Assembly (NCBI GenBank): GCA_046092445.1
Contig: JBJTDR010000042.1
Span: 1-8,871, forward strand
Direction: 5' to 3'
Origin: CAIUPE01 sp046092445
GTDB lineage: Bacteria; Pseudomonadota; Alphaproteobacteria; Rhizobiales; Beijerinckiaceae
DNA: 8,871 bases
Both the position numbers and the translations under genes were made by a program. Each line of letters begins with the position of its first letter. The first letter of the stretch is position 1. The notes under the pieces were generated by a model, which was not told where the DNA came from, made no database searches, and was given only the letters and a program-made list of their open reading frames with translations. Positions 1 through 6,162 of this stretch are shown in pieces.

Positions 1-162
1 ACGCTGCGACCGGAAAAGGTTACGGATTTGAAGGCGGCGGCAAAAAGGGCAGGCGTGCCGTTTTCGGTGATTGGCGAGGTGAAAGCGGGAACCGAGCCAT
101 TGACCGTGACTTACAAGGGTGAGAGTTTCGAGACGGCCTCCGGCTCTTTCAGACATTTCTGA
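1..162 (+). CDS. thiL: Thiamine-monophosphate kinase, C-terminal end (partial)
   Basis: The window opens inside a gene in frame 1 that ends with TGA at 160-162. The 53 visible residues run from TLRPEKVTDL to the last residues GSFRHF. They include a stretch of the form 'FSVIGEVKAGTEPL' and a closing 'GESFETASGSF'. This matches the C-terminal substrate-side region of ThiL, where a 'V-I-G-x-V' strand precedes the final hairpin. ThiL phosphorylates thiamine monophosphate to thiamine diphosphate in the cytoplasm. The catalytic N-terminal half lies outside the window, so the call rests on the short tail plus the thiL-MFS-hppA order known from Hyphomicrobiales. A different AIR-synthase-fold kinase is possible but less likely. 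Confidence 0.7.
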   Translation, partial: TLRPEKVTDLKAAAKRAGVPFSVIGEVKAGTEPLTVTYKGESFETASGSFRHF

Positions 163-197
163 CCCGCCGGACCGCGCTCCCGCCTATCGGATATGCC

Positions 198-1406
198 ATG
201 ACTGTGACGATGCCGACCCATTTGATTGATGATCGCGCGGCGTTGCGCAATACGCTGAGGCTCGCCCTTGCGGTGGCACTGGCGGGTGCGAATGCGACGG
301 TGATTTTTGCGACCGGCGCGATTGTCGGCTCGATGCTGGCACCTGACCCTGCCTATGCGACGCTGCCGATCTCGGTGTTTGTCGTCGGGATGGCGGCGGG
401 AACATTGCCGATTGGCTGGATCGCGCGGCGTTACGGGCGGCGATTGGCCTTCATGACGGGGGCAGGTGCGGGCGTGCTGACCGGGTTGCTGGCGTGTTAT
501 GCGGCGGTAACAGGCTCTTTTGCGCTGTTCTGCCTCGCGACGTTTTTTGGCGGTCTCTATCAGGCTGCGGCGCAATCCTACCGTTTCGCGGCGGCTGATT
601 CGGCGAGTGACGCGTTCCGGCCGAAAGCGATCGCGTGGGTGATGGCGGGGGGCGTGTTTGCCGGTGTGCTCGGCCCGCAACTTGTGACCCATACGATGGA
701 TTTGTGGCAACCATATCTGTTTGCTGTCAGCTATCTCGCGCAGGCGGCGGTGGCGCTGATCGCAATGGTGGTGCTTCGGCAGGTGGAAGCGCCGCCGCCT
801 CTTCCGGTCGACACACCCGATGCGCGGCCCTTGATGAATATTGTGAAGCAGCCGCGCTTCATCGCGGCGGTGATTTGCGGCGTGATCAGTTACGGCCTGA
901 TGAATTTCATTATGACGTCTGCGCCTTTGGCGATGAAACTGTGCGGACATGCGGTGGCAGATTCGAATCTGGCCATCGAATTCCATGTGATCGCGATGTA
1001 TCTGCCGAGTTTTATCACGGGTTCGCTGATTTCCCGCTTCGGAGCCGGGAAAGTCATTTTGGCAGGGATGGTGTTGATTTTGCTTGCGGCTGTTTCGGGG
1101 TTGGCCGGACAGACGGTGCATCATTTCTGGGCGGATATGATCCTTGTCGGGCTCGGGTGGAATTTCGGATTTATCGGGGCGACCGCACTGGTGACAGAGA
1201 CGCATCGGCCGTCCGAGCGCGCAAAAGTTCAATCTTTCAACGATTTTCTTGTTTTTGGCACGATGGTGGCCGGATCGTTCTTGTCCGGGCGTATTTTGAC
1301 TGATTTCGGATGGGATATGGTGAATGAGCTGGTGTTTCCGCTTGTTTTTGTTGGAATTGCGGCGCTTTTGTGGTTTAGACGGAGCCAGAAGGTACTGAGT
1401 GCCTGA
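198..1406 (+). CDS. Major facilitator superfamily (MFS) transporter
   Basis: This encodes a 402-residue inner-membrane protein with about 12 hydrophobic segments, the usual MFS size. A loop 2-3 motif A-like sequence, GWIARRYGRR, lies at residues 73-82. A glycine/proline-rich stretch GVFAGVLGPQ at 152-161 resembles motif C of segment 5, which is typical of antiporter-type MFS members. The middle loop (about 195-220) is proline-rich and hydrophilic and separates the two six-helix halves. The start ATG at 198 lacks a strong Shine-Dalgarno sequence; the next in-frame ATG, four codons on, has none either, so the start is uncertain by a few residues. The gene follows thiL by 35 bases on the same strand with no terminator seen between, so co-transcription is likely. 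The substrate cannot be told from the sequence; drug or metabolite efflux is only a guess. Confidence 0.85.
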   Translation: MTVTMPTHLIDDRAALRNTLRLALAVALAGANATVIFATGAIVGSMLAPDPAYATLPISVFVVGMAAGTLPIGWIARRYGRRLAFMTGAGAGVLTGLLACYAAVTGSFALFCLATFFGGLYQAAAQSYRFAAADSASDAFRPKAIAWVMAGGVFAGVLGPQLVTHTMDLWQPYLFAVSYLAQAAVALIAMVVLRQVEAPPPLPVDTPDARPLMNIVKQPRFIAAVICGVISYGLMNFIMTSAPLAMKLCGHAVADSNLAIEFHVIAMYLPSFITGSLISRFGAGKVILAGMVLILLAAVSGLAGQTVHHFWADMILVGLGWNFGFIGATALVTETHRPSERAKVQSFNDFLVFGTMVAGSFLSGRILTDFGWDMVNELVFPLVFVGIAALLWFRRSQKVLSA

Positions 1407-1570
1407 GCAAACGCACCGAAAGTCGCATTTGCGTCCTGGCCACATTTTTGGCATGAGCAAGCATTGCTTTGGCTTAACCGTGGCAGCGCGTTCGGCGAGG
1501 AATGTTCCGATCCTTTCCCGAGCGCTGCCCTACGCTCCTTCGGGGGCAACCAAACTGTAAGGACGACACA
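1407..1570 (+). promoter_or_regulatory. hppA upstream region and 5' leader with inverted repeats
   Basis: These 164 bases separate the MFS gene from hppA and probably hold the hppA promoter, but I find no convincing -35/-10 pair. A TTGGCA at 1448-1453 has only a poor -10 candidate (near GCTTAA at 1472-1477). A perfect 8-base inverted repeat, GGCAGCGC at 1482-1489 and GCGCTGCC at 1522-1529, can close a stem around 32 bases. Part of its right arm (TGCCC, 1526-1530) can instead pair with GGGCA at 1544-1548. TCCTT at 1536-1540 is complementary to the hppA ribosome binding site. The pairings are visible in the sequence; any regulatory function is inference. Confidence 0.35.
1559..1563 (+). promoter_or_regulatory. 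Ribosome binding site that sets the hppA start
   Basis: AAGGA lies seven bases before the ATG at 1571. The reading frame stays open upstream to an ATG at 1502, but that start has no comparable site and would add 23 residues unlike the family's N-terminus. The 1571 start is therefore preferred. Confidence 0.8.
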
Positions 1571-3706
1571 ATGACGATTGGCTTGATTATACTTGGCGGA
1601 TTGCTCGCGCTGGCTTACGGCGCATGGGCCATCGCCGATGTGAATGGTCGCGATGCGGGCAATGCGCGCATGCAGGAAATTTCGGCGGCAATTGCAGAAG
1701 GCGCGCAGGCTTATTTGCGGCGGCAATATATGACGATTTCGGTCGTTGGTGTGGTGCTGTTTGTTATCATCGCGTATCTCCTGCAGGTGCCGGTCGCCAT
1801 CGGGTTTGCGATTGGCGCGATCCTTTCGGGCCTCGCGGGCTTTATCGGCATGAACGTATCGGTACGCGCGAATGTGCGGACGGCGCAGGCTTCCTCGCAG
1901 TCGCTTGCCGCGGGTCTTGACGTCGCCTTCAAGGCGGGTGCCGTGACCGGTCTTCTTGTGGCGGGTCTCGCGCTTCTCGGGGTGGCCGTCTATTTCTGGG
2001 TGCTGACCGGCCCGATGGGCCATGCCGCGTCCGACCGCGTCGTCGTTGATGCGCTTGTCGCGCTCGGCTTTGGTGCTTCGCTGATCTCGATCTTCGCGCG
2101 TCTCGGCGGCGGCATCTTCACAAAAGGTGCGGACGTCGGTGCCGATCTCGTGGGCAAGGTGGAAGCGGGCATTCCGGAAGATGACCCCCGCAATCCGGCA
2201 ACGATTGCGGACAATGTCGGGGACAATGTGGGTGATTGCGCGGGCATGGCCGCCGATCTGTTCGAAACCTATGCGGTGACGGTTGTTGCCACGATGGTTC
2301 TGGCGTCGATCTTCTTCGCAGGCCAAGACGGCTTGCTGAACGCGATGCTTTATCCGCTCGCGATCTGCGCGACCTGCATCGTGACCTCGATCATCGGCAC
2401 GTTCTTTGTCAAGCTCGGCGCGAACAATTCGATCATGGGTGCGTTGTACAAGGGTCTGATTGCGACCGGTGTGCTCTCGATCGGCGGGCTCTGGATTGCA
2501 ACCAACCATATCGGCTGGGGTGCGATCGGTACGGTTTCCGGCCGTGAGATCACCGGCATGAGCCTGTTCTGGTGTGGTGTTGTCGGCCTCGTTGTGACGG
2601 GTCTGATCGTCTGGATCACGGAGTACTACACGGCAACGGGCAAGCGGCCGGTGGTATCGATCGCGCAGGCGTCGGTGACCGGGCATGGCACGAACGTCAT
2701 TCAGGGACTGGCCGTGTCCCTTGAATCGACCGCGTTGCCGGCAATCGTGATCGTGGGCGGCATTCTCGGAACGTATGAACTGGCCGGCCTGTTCGGCACG
2801 GCGATTGCCGTGACGACGATGCTCGGTCTTGCGGGCATGATCGTTGCGCTCGACGCGTTCGGTCCGGTGACCGACAATGCCGGCGGCATTGCGGAAATGG
2901 CAGGCCTTCCGAAGGAAGTTCGCCATGTTACGGACGCGCTCGACGCGGTCGGCAATACGACGAAGGCCGTAACCAAGGGCTATGCGATCGGCTCGGCCGG
3001 TCTCGGCGCGCTGGTGCTGTTTGCCGCCTACACGAACGACATTGCGGCGTTCACATCGTCCGGCGTGCCCTATTTCAAGGATATCGGCGTGGTCTCGTTC
3101 GATCTGTCGAACCCGTATGTGGTTGCCGGTCTGATCTTCGGCGGTCTGATCCCTTATCTGTTCGGCGGGATTGCCATGACGGCGGTGGGCCGGGCGGCCG
3201 GATCGGTGGTGGAAGAAGTCCGTCGCCAGTTCAAGGAGCGTCCGGGCATCATGGCCGGAACGGAGAAGCCTGATTATGCGCGCGCGGTCGACATGTTGAC
3301 CAAGGCGGCGATCCGGGAGATGATCGTTCCGTCGCTGCTGCCGGTTCTGGCACCGCTTGTCGCCTATTTCGGCGTGCTGTTCATCTCGGGCTCGAAGGCT
3401 TCGGCCTTTGCGGCGCTGGGTGCATCGCTGCTGGGTGTGATCGTCAACGGACTGTTCGTCGCGATCTCGATGACATCGGGTGGCGGCGCTTGGGACAACG
3501 CGAAGAAGTCGTTCGAAGACGGCTTTATCGACAAGGACGGCGTGAAGCATCTCAAGGGCTCGGACGCGCACAAGGCGTCGGTGACGGGTGATACTGTCGG
3601 CGATCCCTACAAGGATACGGCAGGGCCTGCCGTCAATCCGGCGATCAAGATCACGAATATTGTGGCCTTGCTGCTGCTCGCGATCCTGGCGCATATCGGT
3701 GTCTGA
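1571..3706 (+). CDS. hppA: Membrane-bound proton-translocating pyrophosphatase (K+-independent type)
   Basis: This 711-residue protein hydrolyses pyrophosphate and pumps protons across the inner membrane. It shows about 16 hydrophobic segments and the family's usual length. Signature elements are the pyrophosphate/Mg-binding DVGADLVGKVE (188-198), the acidic run with DDPRNPATIADNVGDNVGD (204-222), TDNAGGIAEMAG (434-445) and the C-terminal GDTVGDPYKDTAGPAVNP (673-690). The segment GNTTKAVTKG (461-470) has lysine at 465. In this family a lysine at that position, in place of alanine, marks the K+-independent class. The ATG at 1571 is chosen because AAGGA precedes it and the first residues (MTIGLIILGG) fit the first membrane helix. 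A strong terminator follows, so hppA probably ends its transcript. Cytosolic pyrophosphate from biosynthesis would be the substrate. Confidence 0.97.
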   Translation: MTIGLIILGGLLALAYGAWAIADVNGRDAGNARMQEISAAIAEGAQAYLRRQYMTISVVGVVLFVIIAYLLQVPVAIGFAIGAILSGLAGFIGMNVSVRANVRTAQASSQSLAAGLDVAFKAGAVTGLLVAGLALLGVAVYFWVLTGPMGHAASDRVVVDALVALGFGASLISIFARLGGGIFTKGADVGADLVGKVEAGIPEDDPRNPATIADNVGDNVGDCAGMAADLFETYAVTVVATMVLASIFFAGQDGLLNAMLYPLAICATCIVTSIIGTFFVKLGANNSIMGALYKGLIATGVLSIGGLWIATNHIGWGAIGTVSGREITGMSLFWCGVVGLVVTGLIVWITEYYTATGKRPVVSIAQASVTGHGTNVIQGLAVSLESTALPAIVIVGGILGTYELAGLFGTAIAVTTMLGLAGMIVALDAFGPVTDNAGGIAEMAGLPKEVRHVTDALDAVGNTTKAVTKGYAIGSAGLGALVLFAAYTNDIAAFTSSGVPYFKDIGVVSFDLSNPYVVAGLIFGGLIPYLFGGIAMTAVGRAAGSVVEEVRRQFKERPGIMAGTEKPDYARAVDMLTKAAIREMIVPSLLPVLAPLVAYFGVLFISGSKASAFAALGASLLGVIVNGLFVAISMTSGGGAWDNAKKSFEDGFIDKDGVKHLKGSDAHKASVTGDTVGDPYKDTAGPAVNPAIKITNIVALLLLAILAHIGV

Positions 3707-3732
3707 TTAGACAGTCGAAAGACTAAAGATAG

Positions 3733-3760
3733 AAACCCCCGGAGCGATCCGGGGGTTTTG
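3733..3760 (+). terminator. Intrinsic terminator after hppA
   Basis: An 11-base-pair stem (3733-3743 with 3748-3758, core ACCCCCGGA/TCCGGGGGT) is closed by a GCGA tetraloop at 3744-3747 and runs into TTTTGTTATTT. A smaller hairpin with a GAAA tetraloop (AGTC 3713-3716, GACT 3721-3724) sits just upstream. The AAA before the left arm pairs with part of the T run. The stem is symmetrical enough to have some effect in the reverse direction, but the T run favours the plus strand. Confidence 0.92.
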
Positions 3761-3841
3761 TTATTTGCGGTGCGCGGGGAAGCGTGATAATTTTTCCAAT
3801 CAGGTCGATCAGGTTTCGGTGGCGTTCGGAGATATCGTGTC

Positions 3842-4042
3842 ATGCAGACAGCCATTGCCATTCCTAAGATACCAGTCGGGGATATCCGGACGTTCGGGGC
3901 GTTGGGGCCGAAATATGAAGTCGGAAAACCGCTTCGTCCGTTGAACGAGTATGACTGGCTGATCGAGGTGACGGTTCTTGAGTCGGGCGAGAGGGTCGAA
4001 TATCCGCTCAGCAATATTCAAGACGATCCCAAGGCGGTCTGA
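3842..4042 (+). CDS. DUF5397-like small protein, putative partner of VapD
   Basis: This is a 66-residue soluble protein with no signal peptide or membrane helix. Its core reads GDIRTFGALGPKYEVGKP (13-30), then YDWLIEVTVLESGERVEYPL (37-56), and it ends in DDPKAV. This resembles small proteins of the DUF5397 family as I recall them, which have a conserved 'G-D-[IL]-R-x-F-G-x-x-G-P-x-Y-E-V' start. Its stop codon TGA (4040-4042) shares one base with the ATG of the vapD frame, so the two form a tightly coupled pair. Toxin-antitoxin logic suggests this upstream gene encodes the antitoxin, but that is inference from position. GGAG at 3828-3831, ten bases before the ATG, supports the start. No clear promoter is seen. 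Confidence 0.7.
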   Translation: MQTAIAIPKIPVGDIRTFGALGPKYEVGKPLRPLNEYDWLIEVTVLESGERVEYPLSNIQDDPKAV

Positions 4043-4320
4043 TGTATGCAATCGCCTTTGATCTGGTTGTCGCTGACACGCTGACCCATCATCCGCGCGG
4101 GATTGCGCAAGCCTATGCGGATATTTAGGTTGTGCTGGAAGCGTATGGCTTTCGACGTGTGCAGGCGTCGCTCTATGTGACCGACGACGAGAATATGGCC
4201 AATTTGTTCAAAGCGCTTCAGGCCTTGCGGGACAATGCATGGTTTCCAAAGTCGGTGGGCGACATCAGGGCGTTCCGGATCGAGCAATGGTCCGATTTCA
4301 CCGGGGTCGTCAAAGGCTGA
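4042..4320 (+). pseudogene. vapD: VapD-type (Cas2-fold) toxin gene interrupted by an in-frame TAG
   Basis: Read through one TAG at 4126-4128, the frame from ATG 4042 to TGA 4318-4320 gives 91 amino acids plus the stop position, the normal VapD length. The first part begins MYAIAFDLVVADT and ends YADI. After the stop it continues VVLEAYGFRRVQASLYV, then ENMANLFKALQALRDNAWF, and finishes with SVGDIRAFRIEQWSDFTGVV. This closely resembles Haemophilus influenzae VapD as I remember it, including 'MYAIAFDLVV' and 'DIRAFRIEQWSDFT'. VapD proteins are small ribonucleases with a Cas2-like ferredoxin fold; the conserved aspartate is D7 here. The stop leaves only a 28-residue peptide. A GTG at 4132 could restart the rest but has no well-placed ribosome binding site and would lack D7. 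There is no other lesion, so the mutation looks recent; a sequencing error or suppressed amber codon cannot be excluded. Confidence 0.88.
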
Positions 4321-4340
4321 TTAGCTTCTGTTGGGCCCGA

Positions 4341-4802
4341 TCAAACGACGCCGGCACCTGCGGCGCGCATCAACTGGCGGATGAAGGTGAGTTCGTTGCC
4401 GCCTGTGGGAGTGGTATTCGACAGGAAATCGAACAGGACGCCGTCCTGCATGCCGTAATTGGCGAGTTTTTCGACGCGCATCGCCTTGGTAAACTGGACG
4501 GCTATGACGCGCTGGTTGACGATCTGCGGCTTGTCGAACATGAAAGTGCGGGTCGTGTCCTGGCTGATATAATACCAGGTCTGGTTGCCGACGGTGGAAA
4601 CGGTGGAGGGCGTGCCGAGTGCTTCCAGCACTTTCTGCGCGTCCTGTCCCGGTTTGACGGTGGCCAGAGCGGTCTCGTCGATCACGTAGCCGACGACCTG
4701 CGGGCCCGCTTTGGTGCAGGCCGTGACCGAGAGGGCGGAGAGCATCGCCGCGACGAGCGGAGCGTGGAAATGTCGTGCGAGAGATTTCCTGGAGTCTGAC
4801 AT
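4341..4802 (-). CDS. bamE: Outer membrane protein assembly factor BamE (SmpA/OmlA lipoprotein)
   Basis: This 153-residue protein begins MSDSRKSLARHFHAP. A hydrophobic signal segment (about 14-28) ends in VTAC with Cys29, a plausible lipobox for lipid attachment. The SmpA/OmlA domain follows: VKPGQDAQKVLEALGTPST (49-67), then NQTWYYIS (73-80) and RVIAVQFT (98-105). BamE is a small lipoprotein of the BAM complex, which folds beta-barrel proteins into the outer membrane. The frame is open further upstream to 4997, but those residues lack signal-peptide character and overlap the divergent chaperone gene, so the ATG at 4802 is preferred. Its ribosome binding site is weak (AGGG about ten bases upstream). 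It is convergent with the vapD remnant (20-base gap) and divergent from the chaperone gene. The tail after about residue 110 is longer than in E. coli BamE. Confidence 0.9.
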   Translation of the reverse strand: MSDSRKSLARHFHAPLVAAMLSALSVTACTKAGPQVVGYVIDETALATVKPGQDAQKVLEALGTPSTVSTVGNQTWYYISQDTTRTFMFDKPQIVNQRVIAVQFTKAMRVEKLANYGMQDGVLFDFLSNTTPTGGNELTFIRQLMRAAGAGVV

Positions 4803-4937
4803 GGTTTCAACCCTGTGACAAAGAGCAGTTCCGGACCGACCGTTTTTGCTTGCGAAGATAGGTTCTGATGGCGTACCCCGCAGATACGGCGATTGCAAGG
4901 CGTGCATCGCATAGTTGAACCCCCGGAGGCAAGGCGG
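4803..4937. promoter_or_regulatory. Divergent intergenic region between bamE and the chaperone gene
   Basis: These 135 bases must carry promoters for both the minus-strand bamE and the plus-strand chaperone-YceD pair, since the two start here in opposite directions. I could not find a convincing -35/-10 pair on either strand; TTGCTT at 4846-4851 has no acceptable -10 partner. Alphaproteobacterial promoters are often weakly conserved, so absence of a match means little. Confidence 0.4.
4925..4929 (+). promoter_or_regulatory. Ribosome binding site that sets the chaperone gene start
   Basis: GGAGG lies eight bases before the ATG at 4938. The open frame extends back to an ATG at 4893, but that start has no such site and would add 15 residues not expected for the family. 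Confidence 0.8.
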
Positions 4938-5498
4938 ATGCTGAACCGATTGTTTCCAAGATTGCGACGAAATCGTGATCTTGTCGAGAAGTTGCACGCG
5001 ACGGTGATGATCGAGGCGCGCCAGATGGCGTTTTTCAGCGATCTCGGTGTGCCTGACACGGTGGAAGGGCGGTTTGATGTTCTAACGTTGCATCTCGTTC
5101 TTGTCGTGCGGCGATTGAATATGCTGCCATCACCGGGACCGGAAATCGCGCAGGATCTGGTCGATACGGCGTTCCGGCATTTTGATTCGGCATTGCGCGA
5201 GATGGGCGTCGGCGATGTGACGGTTCCGAAGCGCATGAAAGCGCTGGCGGAGGCGTTTCTCGGTCGGGCGAAGGCCTATGAGGACGCGTTGAGGAGAGAT
5301 GTGCCCGATGCGCTGACTGCTGCCGTGTTGCGAAATATATACGCTAACCGTGCGGAATGTGCGGCGTTTGCCGGGGCACTGGGTGCGTATGTGCGCGATG
5401 CTGTGATGGCTTATGAAGGGGCGGAGCTTGCATTGTTCGAGAGAGGGCAGATACCAAAGGTGAGCATCGACCGGTTTATCGGGGAGTCGAAGGTATGA
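4938..5498 (+). CDS. Ubiquinol-cytochrome c chaperone family protein (CBP3-like)
   Basis: This 186-residue protein begins MLNRLFPRLRRNRDLVEKLH. It carries family-typical stretches: FFSDLGVPDTVEGRFDVLTL (32-51), HLVLVVRRL (52-60), then FDSALREMGVGDVTVPKRMK (82-101) and AEAFLGRAKAYEDAL (104-118). These match the ubiquinol-cytochrome c chaperone family, bacterial relatives of mitochondrial Cbp3, which assists cytochrome b and bc1 complex biogenesis. The role in this organism is inferred from the family. The gene follows a strong GGAGG site, and its TGA overlaps the next ATG by four bases (ATGA), so it is probably co-translated with the YceD gene. In many alphaproteobacteria it sits next to bamE in this divergent arrangement. 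Confidence 0.9.
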   Translation: MLNRLFPRLRRNRDLVEKLHATVMIEARQMAFFSDLGVPDTVEGRFDVLTLHLVLVVRRLNMLPSPGPEIAQDLVDTAFRHFDSALREMGVGDVTVPKRMKALAEAFLGRAKAYEDALRRDVPDALTAAVLRNIYANRAECAAFAGALGAYVRDAVMAYEGAELALFERGQIPKVSIDRFIGESKV

Positions 5499-6004
5499 AC
5501 ACGAGTGACGGCCCATTCAGCCATCCGATCCGCGTCGATGATATCGAGGCGAACGGAACCGATGCCGTGCTTGAGCCGTCGGAGCAGGAGCGCATGGCGA
5601 TTGCCGACTTTCTCAAAATTCCGGCCGTGCCCGACATGAAAGCACAGATGCATCTTGTGCGCAGCGGGAGCCGGGTGACGGTGACGGGACGCCTGACGGC
5701 TGAGGTGCGGCAGATATGCGTTGTTTCGCTGGACGAGTTCGATGCGCCGATTGATGAGCCGATTGAAATTCTGTTCGACAGGAACGCGACTGACATGTCT
5801 GATCCTGCCAACCTGCCGGATGACGCGCCGGATCCGATCATTGGCGGGGTGATTGATCTGGGGCATGTCGCCGTCGAGTTTCTGGCGCTGGGGCTTGATC
5901 CTTATCCGCGGAAACCGGGAGCTGTTTTCGAGTACCGCGAGGATGATGGCGGGGAGGCTTCGGCCTTTGCAAAACTCGCGAATCTGAAACCGAGACCCGC
6001 TTAG
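5495..6004 (+). CDS. DUF177 (YceD) family protein
   Basis: This 169-residue cytoplasmic protein shows the DUF177 pattern. A strand region, VTVTGRLTAEVRQICVVSLD (61-80), leads into EFDAPIDEPIEILF (81-94). After a variable acidic loop come IDLGHVAVEFLALGLDPYPR (120-139), KPGAVF (140-145) and a final SAFAKLANLK (156-165). YceD is reported in E. coli and plants to affect 23S rRNA accumulation; that role is carried over from the family. Only one cysteine (C75) remains in the region where some family members carry paired cysteines, so metal binding is not supported. The ATG overlaps the upstream stop by four bases. No rpmF follows: unlike the E. coli order yceD-rpmF-plsX, the next gene is plsX. Confidence 0.9.
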   Translation: MNTSDGPFSHPIRVDDIEANGTDAVLEPSEQERMAIADFLKIPAVPDMKAQMHLVRSGSRVTVTGRLTAEVRQICVVSLDEFDAPIDEPIEILFDRNATDMSDPANLPDDAPDPIIGGVIDLGHVAVEFLALGLDPYPRKPGAVFEYREDDGGEASAFAKLANLKPRPA

Positions 6005-6162
6005 ATCGGACGATGTGATATGGCCGCCAAACTATTTGAGTCAAAGGGGTTGGCCTTGCTCTCCGTCGCGGGTAAAGTGGAACTGGTCGGGTTTTTCCGG
6101 GTCACATTGAGAGTCGCTCGGCCTTGTCGAGCCGAGCCATATCGGGCAGCGATTTCAGAGTG
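6005..6162 (+). promoter_or_regulatory. plsX leader region with hairpin
   Basis: These 158 bases precede plsX and contain no gene. A perfect 7-base inverted repeat (GCTCGGC 6116-6122, GCCGAGC 6131-6137) can form a hairpin with an eight-base loop, ending 25 bases before the plsX ATG. There is no T run after it, so it is not a typical terminator. An outer pair, GATATGGC 6017-6024 and GCCATATC 6136-6143, is also perfectly complementary over eight bases but 111 bases apart. No promoter hexamers with acceptable spacing were found. Confidence 0.35.

Noticed and set aside
1407..1452. A possible terminator after the MFS gene (GCAAA 1407-1411 with TTTGC 1428-1432, then ATTTTTGG).
   Set aside because: The stem is only five pairs plus a mismatch and two more, and the T run is not directly after it.
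111..1460. A 449-codon minus-strand frame opposite the MFS transporter.
   Set aside because: It has the same shadow composition (Arg/His/Gln-rich) and no domain; the plus-strand frame has clear membrane helices and MFS motifs.
1448..1468. A sigma-54-like promoter (TTGGCAT ... TTGCT) upstream of hppA.
   Set aside because: The GG and GC dinucleotides are 14 bases apart instead of the required 10.
1229..3694. An 821-codon open frame on the minus strand opposite hppA and the MFS end.
   Set aside because: Its product is rich in Arg, His and Gln with no recognisable domain, as expected of a shadow of a GC-rich gene. The plus strand encodes a textbook HppA over the same bases.
4132..4320. A separate 62-residue gene starting at GTG 4132.
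   Set aside because: It is in the same frame as vapD 4042 and continues its sequence after the TAG; no well-placed ribosome binding site precedes the GTG.
4239..4799. A 186-codon plus-strand frame opposite bamE.
   Set aside because: It is low in protein-like features and antisense to a clear lipoprotein with signal peptide and SmpA/OmlA motifs.
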